Below are positions 46,711 to 56,320 of a stretch of DNA of 63,949 nt, piece after piece. The DNA comes from an uncultured Gammaproteobacteria bacterium (lineage in GTDB: Bacteria > Pseudomonadota > Gammaproteobacteria > CAMYKB01), in the NCBI GenBank assembly GCA_947258875.1, contig CAMYKB010000009.1, forward strand, positions 1 through 63,949, in the 5' to 3' direction. Numbering within the stretch: position 1 is the first letter of the stretch; every line of letters begins with the position of its first letter. Under the pieces are notes generated by a model, which saw only the letters and a program-made list of their open reading frames with translations, was not told the DNA's origin and searched no databases. Both the position numbers and the translations under genes were made by a program.

Positions 46711-48012
46711 GTGCCCGATATTCGTCGACTTAACACTACAGATGCCGATTTTCGTGCCGCACTAGACCGCCTGTTGGCATGGGATAGCGCCACCGATGAG
46801 CGTGTTTTCACAACAGTCATGCAGGTACTCAAGGATGTGCGTGAGCGTGGGGATGCCGCGCTGCTTGAATACACGCGCAAGTTTGATCGCCTGGATGTTG
46901 CACAAGCCACCGAGTTGGAAGTTTCTGCACAGCAATTACAGAAATCTCTGAAGGCGATTAATACCTCGCAGCGGGAGGCGCTGGAAACCGCTGCCGATCG
47001 TTTGTGGACTTATGCCGAGCGCCAGAAACTTGAATCCTGGGAAATACAGGAAAAGGATGGTTCGCGTCTTGGTCAACAGGTCTCGCCGATGGATCGTGCC
47101 GGACTGTATGCGCCGGGAGGCAAGGCGGCCTATCCTTCTTCGGTATTGATGAATGCCATTCCAGCCAAGGTCGCCGGCGTCCCTGAGTTGATTATGGTAG
47201 TGCCCACGCCCGCTGGCGAGCGCAACGACATGGTGTTTGCCGCTGCCGCCATTGCCGGTGTGGATCGCGTCTTTACCATTGGCGGCGCGCAGGCTGTTGC
47301 AGCGCTGGCCTATGGGACCGAGACCATCCCCCAGGTCGACAAGATCGTCGGGCCAGGTAATATCTACGTTGCCACCGCCAAGCGCATGGTATACGGCGCT
47401 GTGGGCATTGACATGATCGCCGGCCCGTCCGAAATCCTGGTGGTCTGTGATGGCGACACCGATCCCGATTGGATTGCGATGGACCTGTTCTCCCAGGCCG
47501 AGCATGATGAGGACGCGCAATCGATCCTGCTGTGCCCCGACGCTGATTTCCTCGAGCGTGTAGCCACTAGCATGGATAAACTGCTGACGGAAATGCCGCG
47601 TGCCGAAATCATCCGTTCCTCGTTACGTGAGCGTGGCGCACTCATTGCAGTGCGCGATCTCGATGAGGCGGTAGAATTGATTAATCATATTGCCCCGGAA
47701 CATCTTGAATTATCAGTCGCTGATCCTGATGCGTTACTGCATGGCATTCGCCACGCCGGCGCCATCTTTATGGGCCGTTTTACGGCCGAAGCCCTGGGTG
47801 ATTATTGTGCCGGACCCAATCACGTGCTGCCAACCTCGCGCACGGCGCGTTTCTCGTCGCCATTGGGTGTGTACGACTTCCAGAAACGTTCCAGTGTGTT
47901 GGATTTCACGCATGACGCTGCCTCTGCATTAGGTAAAACGGCGTCCGTACTTGCGCACGGTGAGGGCTTGGTCGCGCATGCGCGTTCGGCGGAATATCGG
48001 ATTAAAGATTAA
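46711..48012 (+). CDS. hisD: Histidinol dehydrogenase
   Basis: This oxidises histidinol to histidine in two NAD+ steps with a zinc ion. The start GTG at 46711 (product [14 protein letters not shown]) fits the family; a TTG at 46678 would overlap the DAHP synthase by 11 bases and add 11 residues. Conserved parts include [52 protein letters not shown] and the C-terminal [18 protein letters not shown]. At about 433 residues it is full length. The next his gene is pushed away by a repeat element. Confidence 0.96.
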   Translation: MPDIRRLNTTDADFRAALDRLLAWDSATDERVFTTVMQVLKDVRERGDAALLEYTRKFDRLDVAQATELEVSAQQLQKSLKAINTSQREALETAADRLWTYAERQKLESWEIQEKDGSRLGQQVSPMDRAGLYAPGGKAAYPSSVLMNAIPAKVAGVPELIMVVPTPAGERNDMVFAAAAIAGVDRVFTIGGAQAVAALAYGTETIPQVDKIVGPGNIYVATAKRMVYGAVGIDMIAGPSEILVVCDGDTDPDWIAMDLFSQAEHDEDAQSILLCPDADFLERVATSMDKLLTEMPRAEIIRSSLRERGALIAVRDLDEAVELINHIAPEHLELSVADPDALLHGIRHAGAIFMGRFTAEALGDYCAGPNHVLPTSRTARFSSPLGVYDFQKRSSVLDFTHDAASALGKTASVLAHGEGLVAHARSAEYRIKD

Positions 48013-48023
48013 ATACATAGGGA

Positions 48024-48347
48024 GTGGCTAACGCCACGATTATTTTAGTCGGGGCTGGTGCCCAGCCTACGTGGCTCGAGCGAAAGTTACTTTCTTTGTT
48101 AACAGCGACAAAGAAAGTGGGTTTTGCGCTCAGCCGCGCAGGCTCCCCCAAGTCGCTCAAGGCCACTGTGCTTCGCAGCTTTGACTCCGAGGTTTGTCGA
48201 CAGGCCATCCTTGGCCTGTCGACAAATGCGCAGCATCTATGCCGCGCCCCTTCGGGCTCCCAGCCAAAGTATATCGCTCGGCCGCGTAGGCCCAAGCGCA
48301 CGCCTAAGGGGGTGAAGACCGGCAACGAATCATATCCGATTAAGGTT
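48024..48347 (+). repeat. Second copy of the composite hairpin element
   Basis: The element opens with GTGGC-TAAC-GCCAC (48024-48037) and GATTATTTTAGTCGGGG, as at 15510 but with one base pair of the stem swapped on both sides. An 11-bp ACTTTCTTTGT stem (48089-48118) follows. A perfect 15-bp stem with loop TCCT (48193-48226) lies where the first copy has an unrelated 14-bp stem with loop TTCCTT. The stretch GGGCTCCCAGCCAAAG occurs in both copies. The element fills the 379-base gap between hisD and hisC, and no gene is present. Confidence 0.8.
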
Positions 48348-48391
48348 ATTGTTTAATTTTCCTATTTGCCCCTTTGCGGTGAAATATCTTT

Positions 48392-49465
48392 ATGAAAAAC
48401 AAAATCGAACAATGGATACGACCCGAGATCCGCGCGTTGTCGGCGTATCACGTACCCGAACCTGCCGATGTCATCAAACTGGATGCGATGGAAAATCCTT
48501 ATCGTTGGCCGCAGGGGATGGTAGACGAGTGGTTAGAGTTGTTGCGCGATGTACCGCTAAACCGCTATCCGGATGCGGGCGCGCGTGCAGTGAAAAACGC
48601 CTTGCGTGCCAGCATGCAGGTGCCAGAAGGGCAGGACATCATGCTGGGAAATGGTTCGGATGAGCTGATCCAGATGGTTTGCATGGCGATTGCCGATTCG
48701 CAACGCTCGGTGCTTGCACCGCTACCCAGTTTTGTGATGTATCACATGATCGCGCAGTTTACCGGGATGCGGTTTGAAGGCGTGCCGTTACGCGCTACTG
48801 ATTTCTCGTTGGATATGCCCGCCATGCGCGTAGCGATCGAAAAAACACAGCCTGCGGTTATCTTTCTGGCCTATCCAAATAATCCTACGGGGAATTTATG
48901 GGCGCGAAATGATGTGGAAGAAATTCTTGAGCTCGCGCCAGGTCTGGTTATTGTTGATGAAGCCTACGCGCCATTTGCGGCGGATTCGTTTATGTCTGAT
49001 CTGGGGCGTTTTGACAATCTGTTAGTAATGCGCACTTTGTCAAAATTCGGATTGGCCGGTTTACGACTCGGTGTGCTGGCAGGCCCCACGTCGTGGTTGG
49101 AGGAGATCGACAAGCTGCGACTGCCTTACAATATTAATGTCCTGACGCAGGTAAGTGCTACTTGTGCGTTGCAACACGCAGCGGTATTTACAGGGCAGGC
49201 GAGTGCGATACGCGCCCAGCGGCAGCTCATGTTTGATCAGCTCTTAGGTATGCAGGACATCACGCCGTTCGCCAGTGATGCCAATTTTATTTTATTTCGC
49301 ACCGCTAGCGGTCGTGCCACGGAGATTTTTAATCGCATCCGCGAGCAAGGAGTATTAATCAAGAACCTGGATGCGCCCGGATTGCTCGCGGACTGCCTGC
49401 GCGTAACGATAGGCTTACCGGAAGAGAATGCGTGTTTTATAGAAGCGCTACGAAATGCCCGCTGA
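48392..49465 (+). CDS. hisC: Histidinol-phosphate aminotransferase
   Basis: A PLP enzyme of aminotransferase fold I that makes histidinol phosphate. The PLP lysine is K218 in RTLSKFGLAGLRLG, and N164 in the YPNNPTGN loop and D189-Y192 (VDEAY) are conserved. At 357 residues it is full length. It normally follows hisD directly, but here a repeat element intervenes, so its promoter may lie in or after the repeat. It converges on the DegS/AlgW gene with 23 bases between. Confidence 0.95.
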   Translation: MKNKIEQWIRPEIRALSAYHVPEPADVIKLDAMENPYRWPQGMVDEWLELLRDVPLNRYPDAGARAVKNALRASMQVPEGQDIMLGNGSDELIQMVCMAIADSQRSVLAPLPSFVMYHMIAQFTGMRFEGVPLRATDFSLDMPAMRVAIEKTQPAVIFLAYPNNPTGNLWARNDVEEILELAPGLVIVDEAYAPFAADSFMSDLGRFDNLLVMRTLSKFGLAGLRLGVLAGPTSWLEEIDKLRLPYNINVLTQVSATCALQHAAVFTGQASAIRAQRQLMFDQLLGMQDITPFASDANFILFRTASGRATEIFNRIREQGVLIKNLDAPGLLADCLRVTIGLPEENACFIEALRNAR

Positions 49466-49488
49466 ATGGTGAACTGGTAAACAGCGGA

Positions 49489-50646
49489 TCACCGAGTCAT
49501 TGGGCGTTGGCCGACCTGGGCCTTGGTGTCAATGCGTTCCTCGCGGCGCAGGCCGCGGATGTCGAGTGCGTCACCGGGTTTGTGATGTGCAATCAACAAC
49601 AACGCATGGCGTGCGTCGTTGATGGGCTGACCGTCGATGTGGGTGATGATGTCGCCGGGTTCGATACCGGCACGCTGCGCCGGTCCGTTGCGGATCACCC
49701 CGGCAATCAACACGCCCTCAGTGTTTTGCAGGCCGAGAGTCTGGACGATCTGTGGTGAGATATTGCTTAATTGCACGCCCAGCCAGCCACGTATCACGCG
49801 GCCATTCTGGATAATCTGGGTCATCACGTCATAGGCCAGATCTACCGGTATGGCAAAACCGATACCCTGTGAACCGCCGCTGCGCGAGAACAACGCCGTG
49901 TTGATACCAATCAGCTCACCGAAGGCGTTGATGAGCGCACCACCCGAGTTGCCACTGTTGATGGCGGCATCGGTTTGGATAAAATTCTCGAAGGTGTTGA
50001 GCCCCAGGCGGTCGCGCCCGGTTGCGCTAATAATCCCCTGGGTGACGGTCTGACCTACATTGAACGGGTTGCCGATGGCCAATACTACATCGCCCACCTG
50101 TAGGTTGGCGGAAGAACCGACGGTGATGCTGGGCAGGCGGCTGGTTGCTTCCATCTTAAGCACGGCCAGATCGGTTTCCGGGTCACTGCCGACAAGCTGC
50201 GCCCTGACGCTGCTGTTGTCATGCAGCAGGATCTCGATTTCGTCGGCATTTTCGATGACGTGGTTATTGGTGAGCACATAACCCTGTTCACTGACGATAA
50301 CGCCGGAGCCAAGGCTGTTCTGGACGCCGCGGTTGGCGTTGTTCGCATTGTTATCGAAATAGCGCCTGACCAGGGGAGTGCCGAACAGGGAATCCGCATT
50401 GCGATTGACATAGGTACGGGTATAGATATTGACCACTGCAGGCGCTGCGCGTTTGACGGCCTCGGCGTAGGACACAGGTCCTGTAGCCGTCACCACCTTG
50501 GCCGGTGTATCGTGATTGTGCTGGACCTCGACAACCTCGGACTGAGTTGCGAAGCGCTCGGGCAGAAACAACAGCAACAGCAGGCCCGCGGCGAGGCCGA
50601 CGGCCACGGCTTGCAGAATAAAGATGATAGTTTTGCGCAGGTTCAT
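49489..50646 (-). CDS. DegS/AlgW-type envelope-stress serine protease
   Basis: A membrane-anchored HtrA protease. A single N-terminal segment (about 8-28) tethers it to the inner membrane, the catalytic triad is H129, D159 and S234 (GNSGGA), and one PDZ domain spans about 285-375. With one PDZ domain and an anchor it fits DegS/AlgW, which cleaves anti-sigma factor RseA/MucA when outer-membrane proteins misfold. The 385 residues include a short polar tail. It is divergent from the Nif3 gene and convergent with hisC. Confidence 0.92.
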   Translation of the reverse strand: MNLRKTIIFILQAVAVGLAAGLLLLLFLPERFATQSEVVEVQHNHDTPAKVVTATGPVSYAEAVKRAAPAVVNIYTRTYVNRNADSLFGTPLVRRYFDNNANNANRGVQNSLGSGVIVSEQGYVLTNNHVIENADEIEILLHDNSSVRAQLVGSDPETDLAVLKMEATSRLPSITVGSSANLQVGDVVLAIGNPFNVGQTVTQGIISATGRDRLGLNTFENFIQTDAAINSGNSGGALINAFGELIGINTALFSRSGGSQGIGFAIPVDLAYDVMTQIIQNGRVIRGWLGVQLSNISPQIVQTLGLQNTEGVLIAGVIRNGPAQRAGIEPGDIITHIDGQPINDARHALLLIAHHKPGDALDIRGLRREERIDTKAQVGQRPMTR

Positions 50647-50708
50647 AGATGCGATACCCTATCACGCATACCCCATAGCGTCAGCAGCCCTGGCAGCGTG
50701 ATTATGTC

Positions 50709-51467
50709 ATGACAAAACTCGTCACCCTGGTTAACCACATCGAGCAGCTGCTCGATGTGGCCAGCTTCAAGGATTACTGTCCCAACGGCCTACAGGTTGA
50801 GGGCCGGCCGGAGGTGGCGGTACTGGTCAGTGGAGTCACGGCCAGCCGTGGCCTGATCGAGGCGGCTATCGAACGGGGCGCGGATGCCATCCTTGTCCAC
50901 CATGGCTACTTCTGGCGTGGTGAAGATCCTTGTATTACCGGTATCAAACGGGCGCGTCTGGAACGCATATTGACGCATGGCATTAGTCTGCTGGCTTACC
51001 ATCTGCCGCTGGATGCGCATCCCGAACTGGGCAATAACGTGCAACTCGCCAGAGCGCTGGATATCGAGGTGGATGGGCCGATCGGCACGCGCGCTGGTGA
51101 TAGCCTGATCTTTCAGGGGCAGCTCCCTGCGCCTATGACAGCTGCCGAGCTAAGTCAGCATGTGGCGGGGCGTCTGGGACGGGAGGTGCTGCACATCCCC
51201 GGCGGACCGGCGCAGATACGCAGCATCGGCTGGTGTACCGGTGCCGCGCAGGGATTTATCGATCAGGCGGCGGCACAGGGACTGGATGCCTATCTGAGCG
51301 GTGAGATATCTGAACAGACCACGCACACCGCCAGAGAAGCTGAAATTCACTATTTTGCGGCCGGCCATCACGCCACCGAACGCTATGGCGTGCGTGCTCT
51401 CGGTGAGTATCTGGCACAGCAATTTGGCATCAAGCACGGGTTTGTCGATATCGATAATCCCGCCTGA
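50709..51467 (+). CDS. Nif3-like dinuclear metal centre protein
   Basis: A NIF3/YbgI-family protein of 252 residues that forms a hexameric ring with two metals per subunit; its reaction is unknown, and GTP cyclohydrolase-like claims are not general. Metal-site motifs are VHHGYFW near 63-69, LLAYHLPLDAHPELGNN near 95-111 and AAGHHATERYG near 217-227. This gene often stands beside degS/algW in gammaproteobacteria, as here, divergently. It precedes petA by 198 bases. Confidence 0.92.
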   Translation: MTKLVTLVNHIEQLLDVASFKDYCPNGLQVEGRPEVAVLVSGVTASRGLIEAAIERGADAILVHHGYFWRGEDPCITGIKRARLERILTHGISLLAYHLPLDAHPELGNNVQLARALDIEVDGPIGTRAGDSLIFQGQLPAPMTAAELSQHVAGRLGREVLHIPGGPAQIRSIGWCTGAAQGFIDQAAAQGLDAYLSGEISEQTTHTAREAEIHYFAAGHHATERYGVRALGEYLAQQFGIKHGFVDIDNPA

Positions 51468-51665
51468 TTATCCCATTGGTGATACATGACAGGCCCTGTC
51501 CGGACTTGACCTATCGAGCCAGTTAGGCGATCCTATTCAAGTTTACTGGCCGCATATTTTATGCGGTAATTTTTTGCTAATCGGTGGCTGCGCGAAACAC
51601 GCATTAGTCTGTTTTGCTAAACGATCCCGCCTCAAAAATTCAAAACTCATCAGGAGAACAACAAG

Positions 51666-52256
51666 ATGGCAGACGATGGCGTAGATAAGAGCCGACGCCG
51701 CTTTCTTACGCTCGTGACCAGCGTGGTTGGTGGAGCTGGAGCTGCGGCCGTGGCTTGGCCATTGGGCCGTTCCATGGCGCCCAGTGCCCGCGCGAAAGCC
51801 GCTGGGGCACCTGTCGAAGTCGACATCAGTAAGATGGAACCAGGCATGCAGCTTACCGCGGAATGGCGCGGCAAGCCGGTATGGATCATTCGCCGTACCG
51901 AAGAGATGTTATCTGCACTAAGTAAAGTGCGCGAGCAGGTGCGCGACCCCGATTCCGAGGTCGAGCAACAGCCAGACTATGCTCAAAATGAATACCGTTC
52001 GGTAAAACCTGAGTACTTGGTACTGGTGGGTATTTGTACGCACCTGGGGTGTTCGCCGACATTCCGCCCCGAGATTGGTCCCGCTGATCTCGGAGCCGAC
52101 TGGGAAGGTGGATTTTTCTGTCCCTGTCATGGCTCCAAGTTTGATCTGGCGGGACGTGTCTACAAGGGTGTGCCTGCCCCGACTAACCTGGTAGTGCCGC
52201 CTTATCAATATTTGTCTGACACGCGCCTATTGATCGGTGTGAGTGGAGTAGCCTGA
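51666..52256 (+). CDS. petA: Ubiquinol-cytochrome c reductase Rieske iron-sulfur subunit
   Basis: The Rieske subunit of the bc1 complex. A twin-arginine signal-anchor (SRRRFL at 9-14, then a membrane segment) targets it by Tat. The 2Fe-2S ligands and disulfide cysteines are in CTHLGC (124-129) and CPCHGS (152-157). At 196 residues it matches Pseudomonas-type PetA. A GGAGAACAACAAG ribosome-binding region precedes the ATG. It overlaps petB by 1 base, first of a three-gene operon. Confidence 0.96.
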   Translation: MADDGVDKSRRRFLTLVTSVVGGAGAAAVAWPLGRSMAPSARAKAAGAPVEVDISKMEPGMQLTAEWRGKPVWIIRRTEEMLSALSKVREQVRDPDSEVEQQPDYAQNEYRSVKPEYLVLVGICTHLGCSPTFRPEIGPADLGADWEGGFFCPCHGSKFDLAGRVYKGVPAPTNLVVPPYQYLSDTRLLIGVSGVA

Positions 52257-53644
52257 TGAACAAGATGTTGACTGGTATGCTGGGTTGGGTGGATGACCGC
52301 TTCCCACTCACCAAGATGTGGGAAGAGCACCTTTCCAAGTATCACGCGCCGAAGAATTTTAACTTCTGGTATTTCTTCGGTTCTCTTGCGCTGTTGGTGC
52401 TGGTATTGCAGATTGTCACCGGTATCTTTTTGACCATGCACTATAAGCCGGATGCCAAACTGGCGTTTGCGTCGGTTGAGTACATCATGCGCGATGTGCC
52501 CTGGGGCTCTTATATCCGTTACATGCATTCCACCGGTGCCTCGGCATTCTTTGTCGTGGTATATCTGCATATGTTCCGTGGTTTGTTGTATGGCTCATAC
52601 AAGAAGCCGCGCGAATTGATCTGGTTGTTCGGTATGTTCATTTACATGGCGTTGATGGCCGAGGCCTTCATGGGCTATCTGTTGCCCTGGGGGCAGATGT
52701 CCTATTGGGGTGCACAGGTGATCGTCAACCTGTTTGGTGCAATCCCGCTTATCGGTGAGCAGTTGGCCATCTGGATTCGTGGTGATTTCGTGGTCTCCGA
52801 CGCGACGCTCAATCGCTTCTTTGCCCTGCATGTCATTGCCGTGCCGTTGGTGCTGATTGGCTTGGTTGCGGCGCATATCCTGGCCCTGCACGAGGTTGGC
52901 TCCAACAACCCAGATGGTGTGGAGATCAAGAAGAAGAAAGACGCGAACGGCATTCCTCTGGATAGTGTCCCGTTTCATCCGTACTACACGGTGAAGGATA
53001 TTGTCGGTGTCTCTGTGTTCCTGTTTATCTTTGTGGTGGTGATGTTTTATGCACCGGAGATGGGCGGTTACTTCCTGGAACACGCCAACTTCGTACCTGC
53101 CGATCCGTTGACTACACCAGAACACATCGCACCAGTATGGTATTTCACACCGTTCTATACAGTGTTGCGCGCCGTGCCCAATCCCTTTGGTGGCGTGGTG
53201 GCCATGGGTGCGGCAGTGGTCATCCTGTTCTTCCTGCCCTGGATTGATCAGAACCCGATCAAATCAATTCGCTACCGTAGCGTTCTGCACAAGCTAAATC
53301 TGTTCGTGTTTGTCGCCGTGTTCCTGTATCTGGGTTATCTCGGCACCAAATCAGCAACACCGGTGCTTGCGGAAATGGCGGTACGTTTCAGCGAAATGTA
53401 CTTCCTGTTCTTTGCCGTGTTGTGGTTCCACAATAAACCGCGTTCCGCAGGTTTTTCCTACACGGTGTTCGCATTGTTTATAGGCGCGATCACGCTCTAT
53501 GATCTATTGTTCCGCCAGGACACGTCAGGGCTCATGATGTATACCTGGTTTTTACCGGTCGTTTATTTGGCCGTGACAATACTTGGACCGATTTTCAGTA
53601 ATTTGAATGCCGAGAAACCGGTGCCAGAGAGGGTGACAGAATAA
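52256..53644 (+). CDS. petB: Ubiquinol-cytochrome c reductase cytochrome b
   Basis: The central two-haem membrane subunit of the bc1 complex. Haem histidine pairs lie in HSTGASAFFVVVYLHMFRG and HVIAVPLVLIGLVAAHIL. The quinol-site motif reads PVWY (in HIAPVWYFTPFY) in place of the textbook PEWY. At 462 residues it is about 50 longer than many bacterial forms, because of added membrane segments after the eighth (AGFSYTVFALFIGAITLYDL, then WFLPVVYLAVTILGP). It overlaps petA and petC by 1 base each. Confidence 0.96.
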   Translation: MNKMLTGMLGWVDDRFPLTKMWEEHLSKYHAPKNFNFWYFFGSLALLVLVLQIVTGIFLTMHYKPDAKLAFASVEYIMRDVPWGSYIRYMHSTGASAFFVVVYLHMFRGLLYGSYKKPRELIWLFGMFIYMALMAEAFMGYLLPWGQMSYWGAQVIVNLFGAIPLIGEQLAIWIRGDFVVSDATLNRFFALHVIAVPLVLIGLVAAHILALHEVGSNNPDGVEIKKKKDANGIPLDSVPFHPYYTVKDIVGVSVFLFIFVVVMFYAPEMGGYFLEHANFVPADPLTTPEHIAPVWYFTPFYTVLRAVPNPFGGVVAMGAAVVILFFLPWIDQNPIKSIRYRSVLHKLNLFVFVAVFLYLGYLGTKSATPVLAEMAVRFSEMYFLFFAVLWFHNKPRSAGFSYTVFALFIGAITLYDLLFRQDTSGLMMYTWFLPVVYLAVTILGPIFSNLNAEKPVPERVTE

Positions 53645-54393
53645 TGAAGAAAATCGTTCTGGGTTTCATTTTTTTAATGGCGCTCTCAGGTGTGGCGGTT
53701 GCAGCTGGTGGTAGTGACTACGGTGAGCAGTTTGGAAAAGCACATATCGACCTGGGGAACAAGGCATCCCTGCAGCGTGGCGCCAAGTATTTCGTGAATT
53801 ACTGCCTGAGTTGTCATTCTGCGGCCTATAGTCGATACAATCGCGTTGGCCAGGACCTGGGTCTGAGTGATGAACTCGTCGAGGAAAACTTTATCTTTGA
53901 CGACAAGAAGGTGGGTGATCTCATGACCATCGCGCTGAGAAATGACATGGGGAAAAAGTGGTTTGGTAAAATGCCGCCCGACCTTTCCGTCGTATCGCGT
54001 TCTCGTGGTGTTGATTGGCTATACAACTACCTCAAGACTTTTTATCTGGACGAGTCACGTGATCTGGGCGTGAATAATCTGCGTTTCGAGAATGCCTATA
54101 TGCCCCATGTACTGTGGGAATTGCAGGGCTGGCAGAAGCCGGTGTACAAGACGGTCGTCGAGGACGGCAAGGAAAAACAGGTCATCGATCATCTGGAACT
54201 GGTGGAGCCCGGTAAACTGACTCCGGAAGAATACGACCAGGTGGTTCGTGATCTTGTTGGCTTCATGGCATACTTGGGTGAGCCTGCCCAGCTGGAACGC
54301 AAGCGCCTGGGATTCTGGGTGCTGTTGTTTCTTACGTTATTGATCGTCATCAGCTATCTCCTTAAAAAGGAGTACTGGAAGGATGTTCATTGA
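53644..54393 (+). CDS. petC: Ubiquinol-cytochrome c reductase cytochrome c1
   Basis: The c-type haem subunit of the bc1 complex. A cleavable signal ends near residue 20. The haem-attachment site is C54-L-S-C57-H58, an axial Met candidate lies in FGKMPPDLSV, and one C-terminal anchor (about 222-241) ends in KKEYWKDVH. At 249 residues it is normal. It is last of petABC, with sspA following after 54 bases, the usual gammaproteobacterial order. Confidence 0.96.
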   Translation: MKKIVLGFIFLMALSGVAVAAGGSDYGEQFGKAHIDLGNKASLQRGAKYFVNYCLSCHSAAYSRYNRVGQDLGLSDELVEENFIFDDKKVGDLMTIALRNDMGKKWFGKMPPDLSVVSRSRGVDWLYNYLKTFYLDESRDLGVNNLRFENAYMPHVLWELQGWQKPVYKTVVEDGKEKQVIDHLELVEPGKLTPEEYDQVVRDLVGFMAYLGEPAQLERKRLGFWVLLFLTLLIVISYLLKKEYWKDVH

Positions 54394-54447
54394 TAGTGTG
54401 TATCGAGTTATTAGTACCAAAACTGTTTTTAAGCTAGGGGAAAAGTC

Positions 54448-55074
54448 ATGACATTGATCGCGAACCGAAGATCAGGCATGACCCTGTTCTCAGACCCGCA
54501 GTGCCCGCAAAGCCACCGTAGCCGTATCGTGCTATCGGAAAAGGATATTACGGTAGATATACTGCAGGTCGATCCTGCGGATATGCCCGAAGATTTGTCG
54601 GACCTGAATCCCTATAATTCAGTGCCGACACTCGTCGACCGTGATCTGGTGTTGTACGACGCGCGCGTGATCATGGAATACCTTGATGAGCGTTTCCCGC
54701 ATCCACCGTTGATGCCGGTCGATCCGGTGTCGCGCGCTCGTGCACGTCTGGCTCTGTATCATATCGAACGCGACTGGTATGGTTTATTGCCAGATCTCAG
54801 TTCGGGTGATTCCAAAAAGCAAGAATCTGCACGCAAGATCCTGCGTGAGAGCATGTTGTCATCGGTAGAGATATTCAAGGCCAAGCCGTTTTTCCTGAGT
54901 GACGATTTCGGCCTGGTCGATTGCACTATTGCGCCCATTTTATGGCGTTTGAACAGCTACGGTATTGAGTTGACGGCGCAAATGAAACCCATTAGCGAAT
55001 ATGCTGAGCGTATCTTCGACAGGCCGTCATTTCGTGAAAGCATGTCCGATTACGAATCAGAACTGCAGCAGTAG
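54448..55074 (+). CDS. sspA: Stringent starvation protein A
   Basis: A GST-fold protein that binds RNA polymerase and alters transcription during starvation and stress. The N-terminal thioredoxin-like part has RRSGMTLFSDPQCPQSHRSR and the helical part ends in DYESELQQ. The PHPPLMPVDPV loop between domains is the family signature. At 208 residues it is full length. It lies between petC and sspB, the conserved order. Confidence 0.95.
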   Translation: MTLIANRRSGMTLFSDPQCPQSHRSRIVLSEKDITVDILQVDPADMPEDLSDLNPYNSVPTLVDRDLVLYDARVIMEYLDERFPHPPLMPVDPVSRARARLALYHIERDWYGLLPDLSSGDSKKQESARKILRESMLSSVEIFKAKPFFLSDDFGLVDCTIAPILWRLNSYGIELTAQMKPISEYAERIFDRPSFRESMSDYESELQQ

Positions 55075-55164
55075 TTACCCACGGCCTGGGCGCATTGTGT
55101 CGGTGCTCCGGTCATAAATTCTCCAGATTTCACTGTAGTGTGATACTTCATAGACTGTAATACC

Positions 55165-55545
55165 ATGAGTATGACATCCAGCCGACCCTACCTGATCCGT
55201 GCCATGTACCAATGGATCGTGGACAATGGTATGACACCTCATCTGGTGGTCGAAACCACCAATGATGAAGTTGAAGTGCCGCGACAATACGAGGATAACG
55301 GCAAGATCGTCCTCAATATCGGTCCTATGGCCATCAAGGCGCTGACGTTGGGTAACGAAGACCTCACCTTCAATGCCCGTTTCGATGGGCAACCCATGGA
55401 TGTGTACATTCCCGTAAAACATGTGCTTGCCATTTATACTCGTGAGAACGGGCAGGGCATGATGTTCTCCGACGACCAGAACCCCAGTCCGCCAGAACCT
55501 GAAGACAGTCCCCCACCCAGGCCTCAGCTTAAAGTGGTCAAGTGA
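55165..55545 (+). CDS. sspB: ClpXP protease specificity-enhancing factor SspB
   Basis: An adaptor that brings ssrA-tagged proteins to ClpXP. The substrate-binding domain is at about 5-105 (SSRPYLIRAMYQWIVDNGMT, then GPMAIKALTLGNEDLTFNAR). A Pro/Glu-rich linker leads to the ClpX-binding tail RPQLKVVK. At 126 residues it is a little shorter than in E. coli. It follows sspA by 90 bases. Confidence 0.95.
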   Translation: MSMTSSRPYLIRAMYQWIVDNGMTPHLVVETTNDEVEVPRQYEDNGKIVLNIGPMAIKALTLGNEDLTFNARFDGQPMDVYIPVKHVLAIYTRENGQGMMFSDDQNPSPPEPEDSPPPRPQLKVVK

Positions 55546-55687
55546 AGTCTGCAGCGGCCAGCGATCTTTGGTCTCATGTCCAGCACACGATGATCTCGCC
55601 AGGCGACTCAAAATTCATTAAATAGCCCATATACCGCACAATCAAAATACGATTGTGTTGCCTGATTGCGAATTTGGTTCCAAACTA

Positions 55688-56194
55688 ATGACCATGATCA
55701 GGATCGTGCGCGGCGATATCACTACCCTTGAAGTCGATGCCATTGTTAACGCGGCGAATAATGCGTTGCTGGGTGGCGGCGGGGTCGATGGTGCAATTCA
55801 TCGCGCAGCGGGAGCGGAATTACTCGCCTTTAATCGCAGCCTGGGGGGTTGTCCAACGGGTGAGGCGCGACTTTCACCGGGCTTTAAGCTGCCTGCGAAA
55901 TGGATTATCCATACGGTCGGGCCTGTCTGGCATGGTGGCGAACAGGGCGAGGCACAGTTGCTGGCGTCGTGTTACCGCAATAGCTTCAAACTGGCACTGG
56001 AACATGATGTCAGCAGTATCGCCTTTCCCTCCATCAGTACCGGTGTGTATGGTTTTCCCAAGGAACAGGCGGCAGACATCGCGCTTGCTGTAATGCGCGA
56101 ATACGAGTCGCGCTTCGAGACCATCATAGCCTGCGTATTCAGCGAACAGGACGAGGCGTTGTATCTGCAGAAAATGAAAGTAAGTAACGATTAG
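55688..56194 (+). CDS. Macrodomain protein (YmdB-like ADP-ribose deacetylase)
   Basis: A single macrodomain of 168 residues, likely to hydrolyse O-acetyl-ADP-ribose or mono-ADP-ribose. Conserved features are [20 protein letters not shown], the acidic-patch region [23 protein letters not shown] and the phosphate loop [10 protein letters not shown]. Two in-frame ATGs (55688, 55694) compete; the longer frame back to 55655 adds nothing typical. No partner gene is evident; the heptamer repeats follow. Confidence 0.9.
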   Translation: MTMIRIVRGDITTLEVDAIVNAANNALLGGGGVDGAIHRAAGAELLAFNRSLGGCPTGEARLSPGFKLPAKWIIHTVGPVWHGGEQGEAQLLASCYRNSFKLALEHDVSSIAFPSISTGVYGFPKEQAADIALAVMREYESRFETIIACVFSEQDEALYLQKMKVSND

Positions 56195-56320
56195 CGGTTT
56201 TACCGTGCCAGATGTGACGCGCCTCTGTAATAAAACTCCCTCACGAAATTATTCTGTTCTCTCTTTTCGCTTTTTTTTGTTCTAGAAAGTATATTCTTTG
56301 TACATCAAAAGATCGTGACA

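Noticed and set aside
51468-51665. Promoter of petABC (TTGACC near 51504)
   Set aside because: No acceptable -10 box at 16-18 bases; not strong enough to report as a feature.
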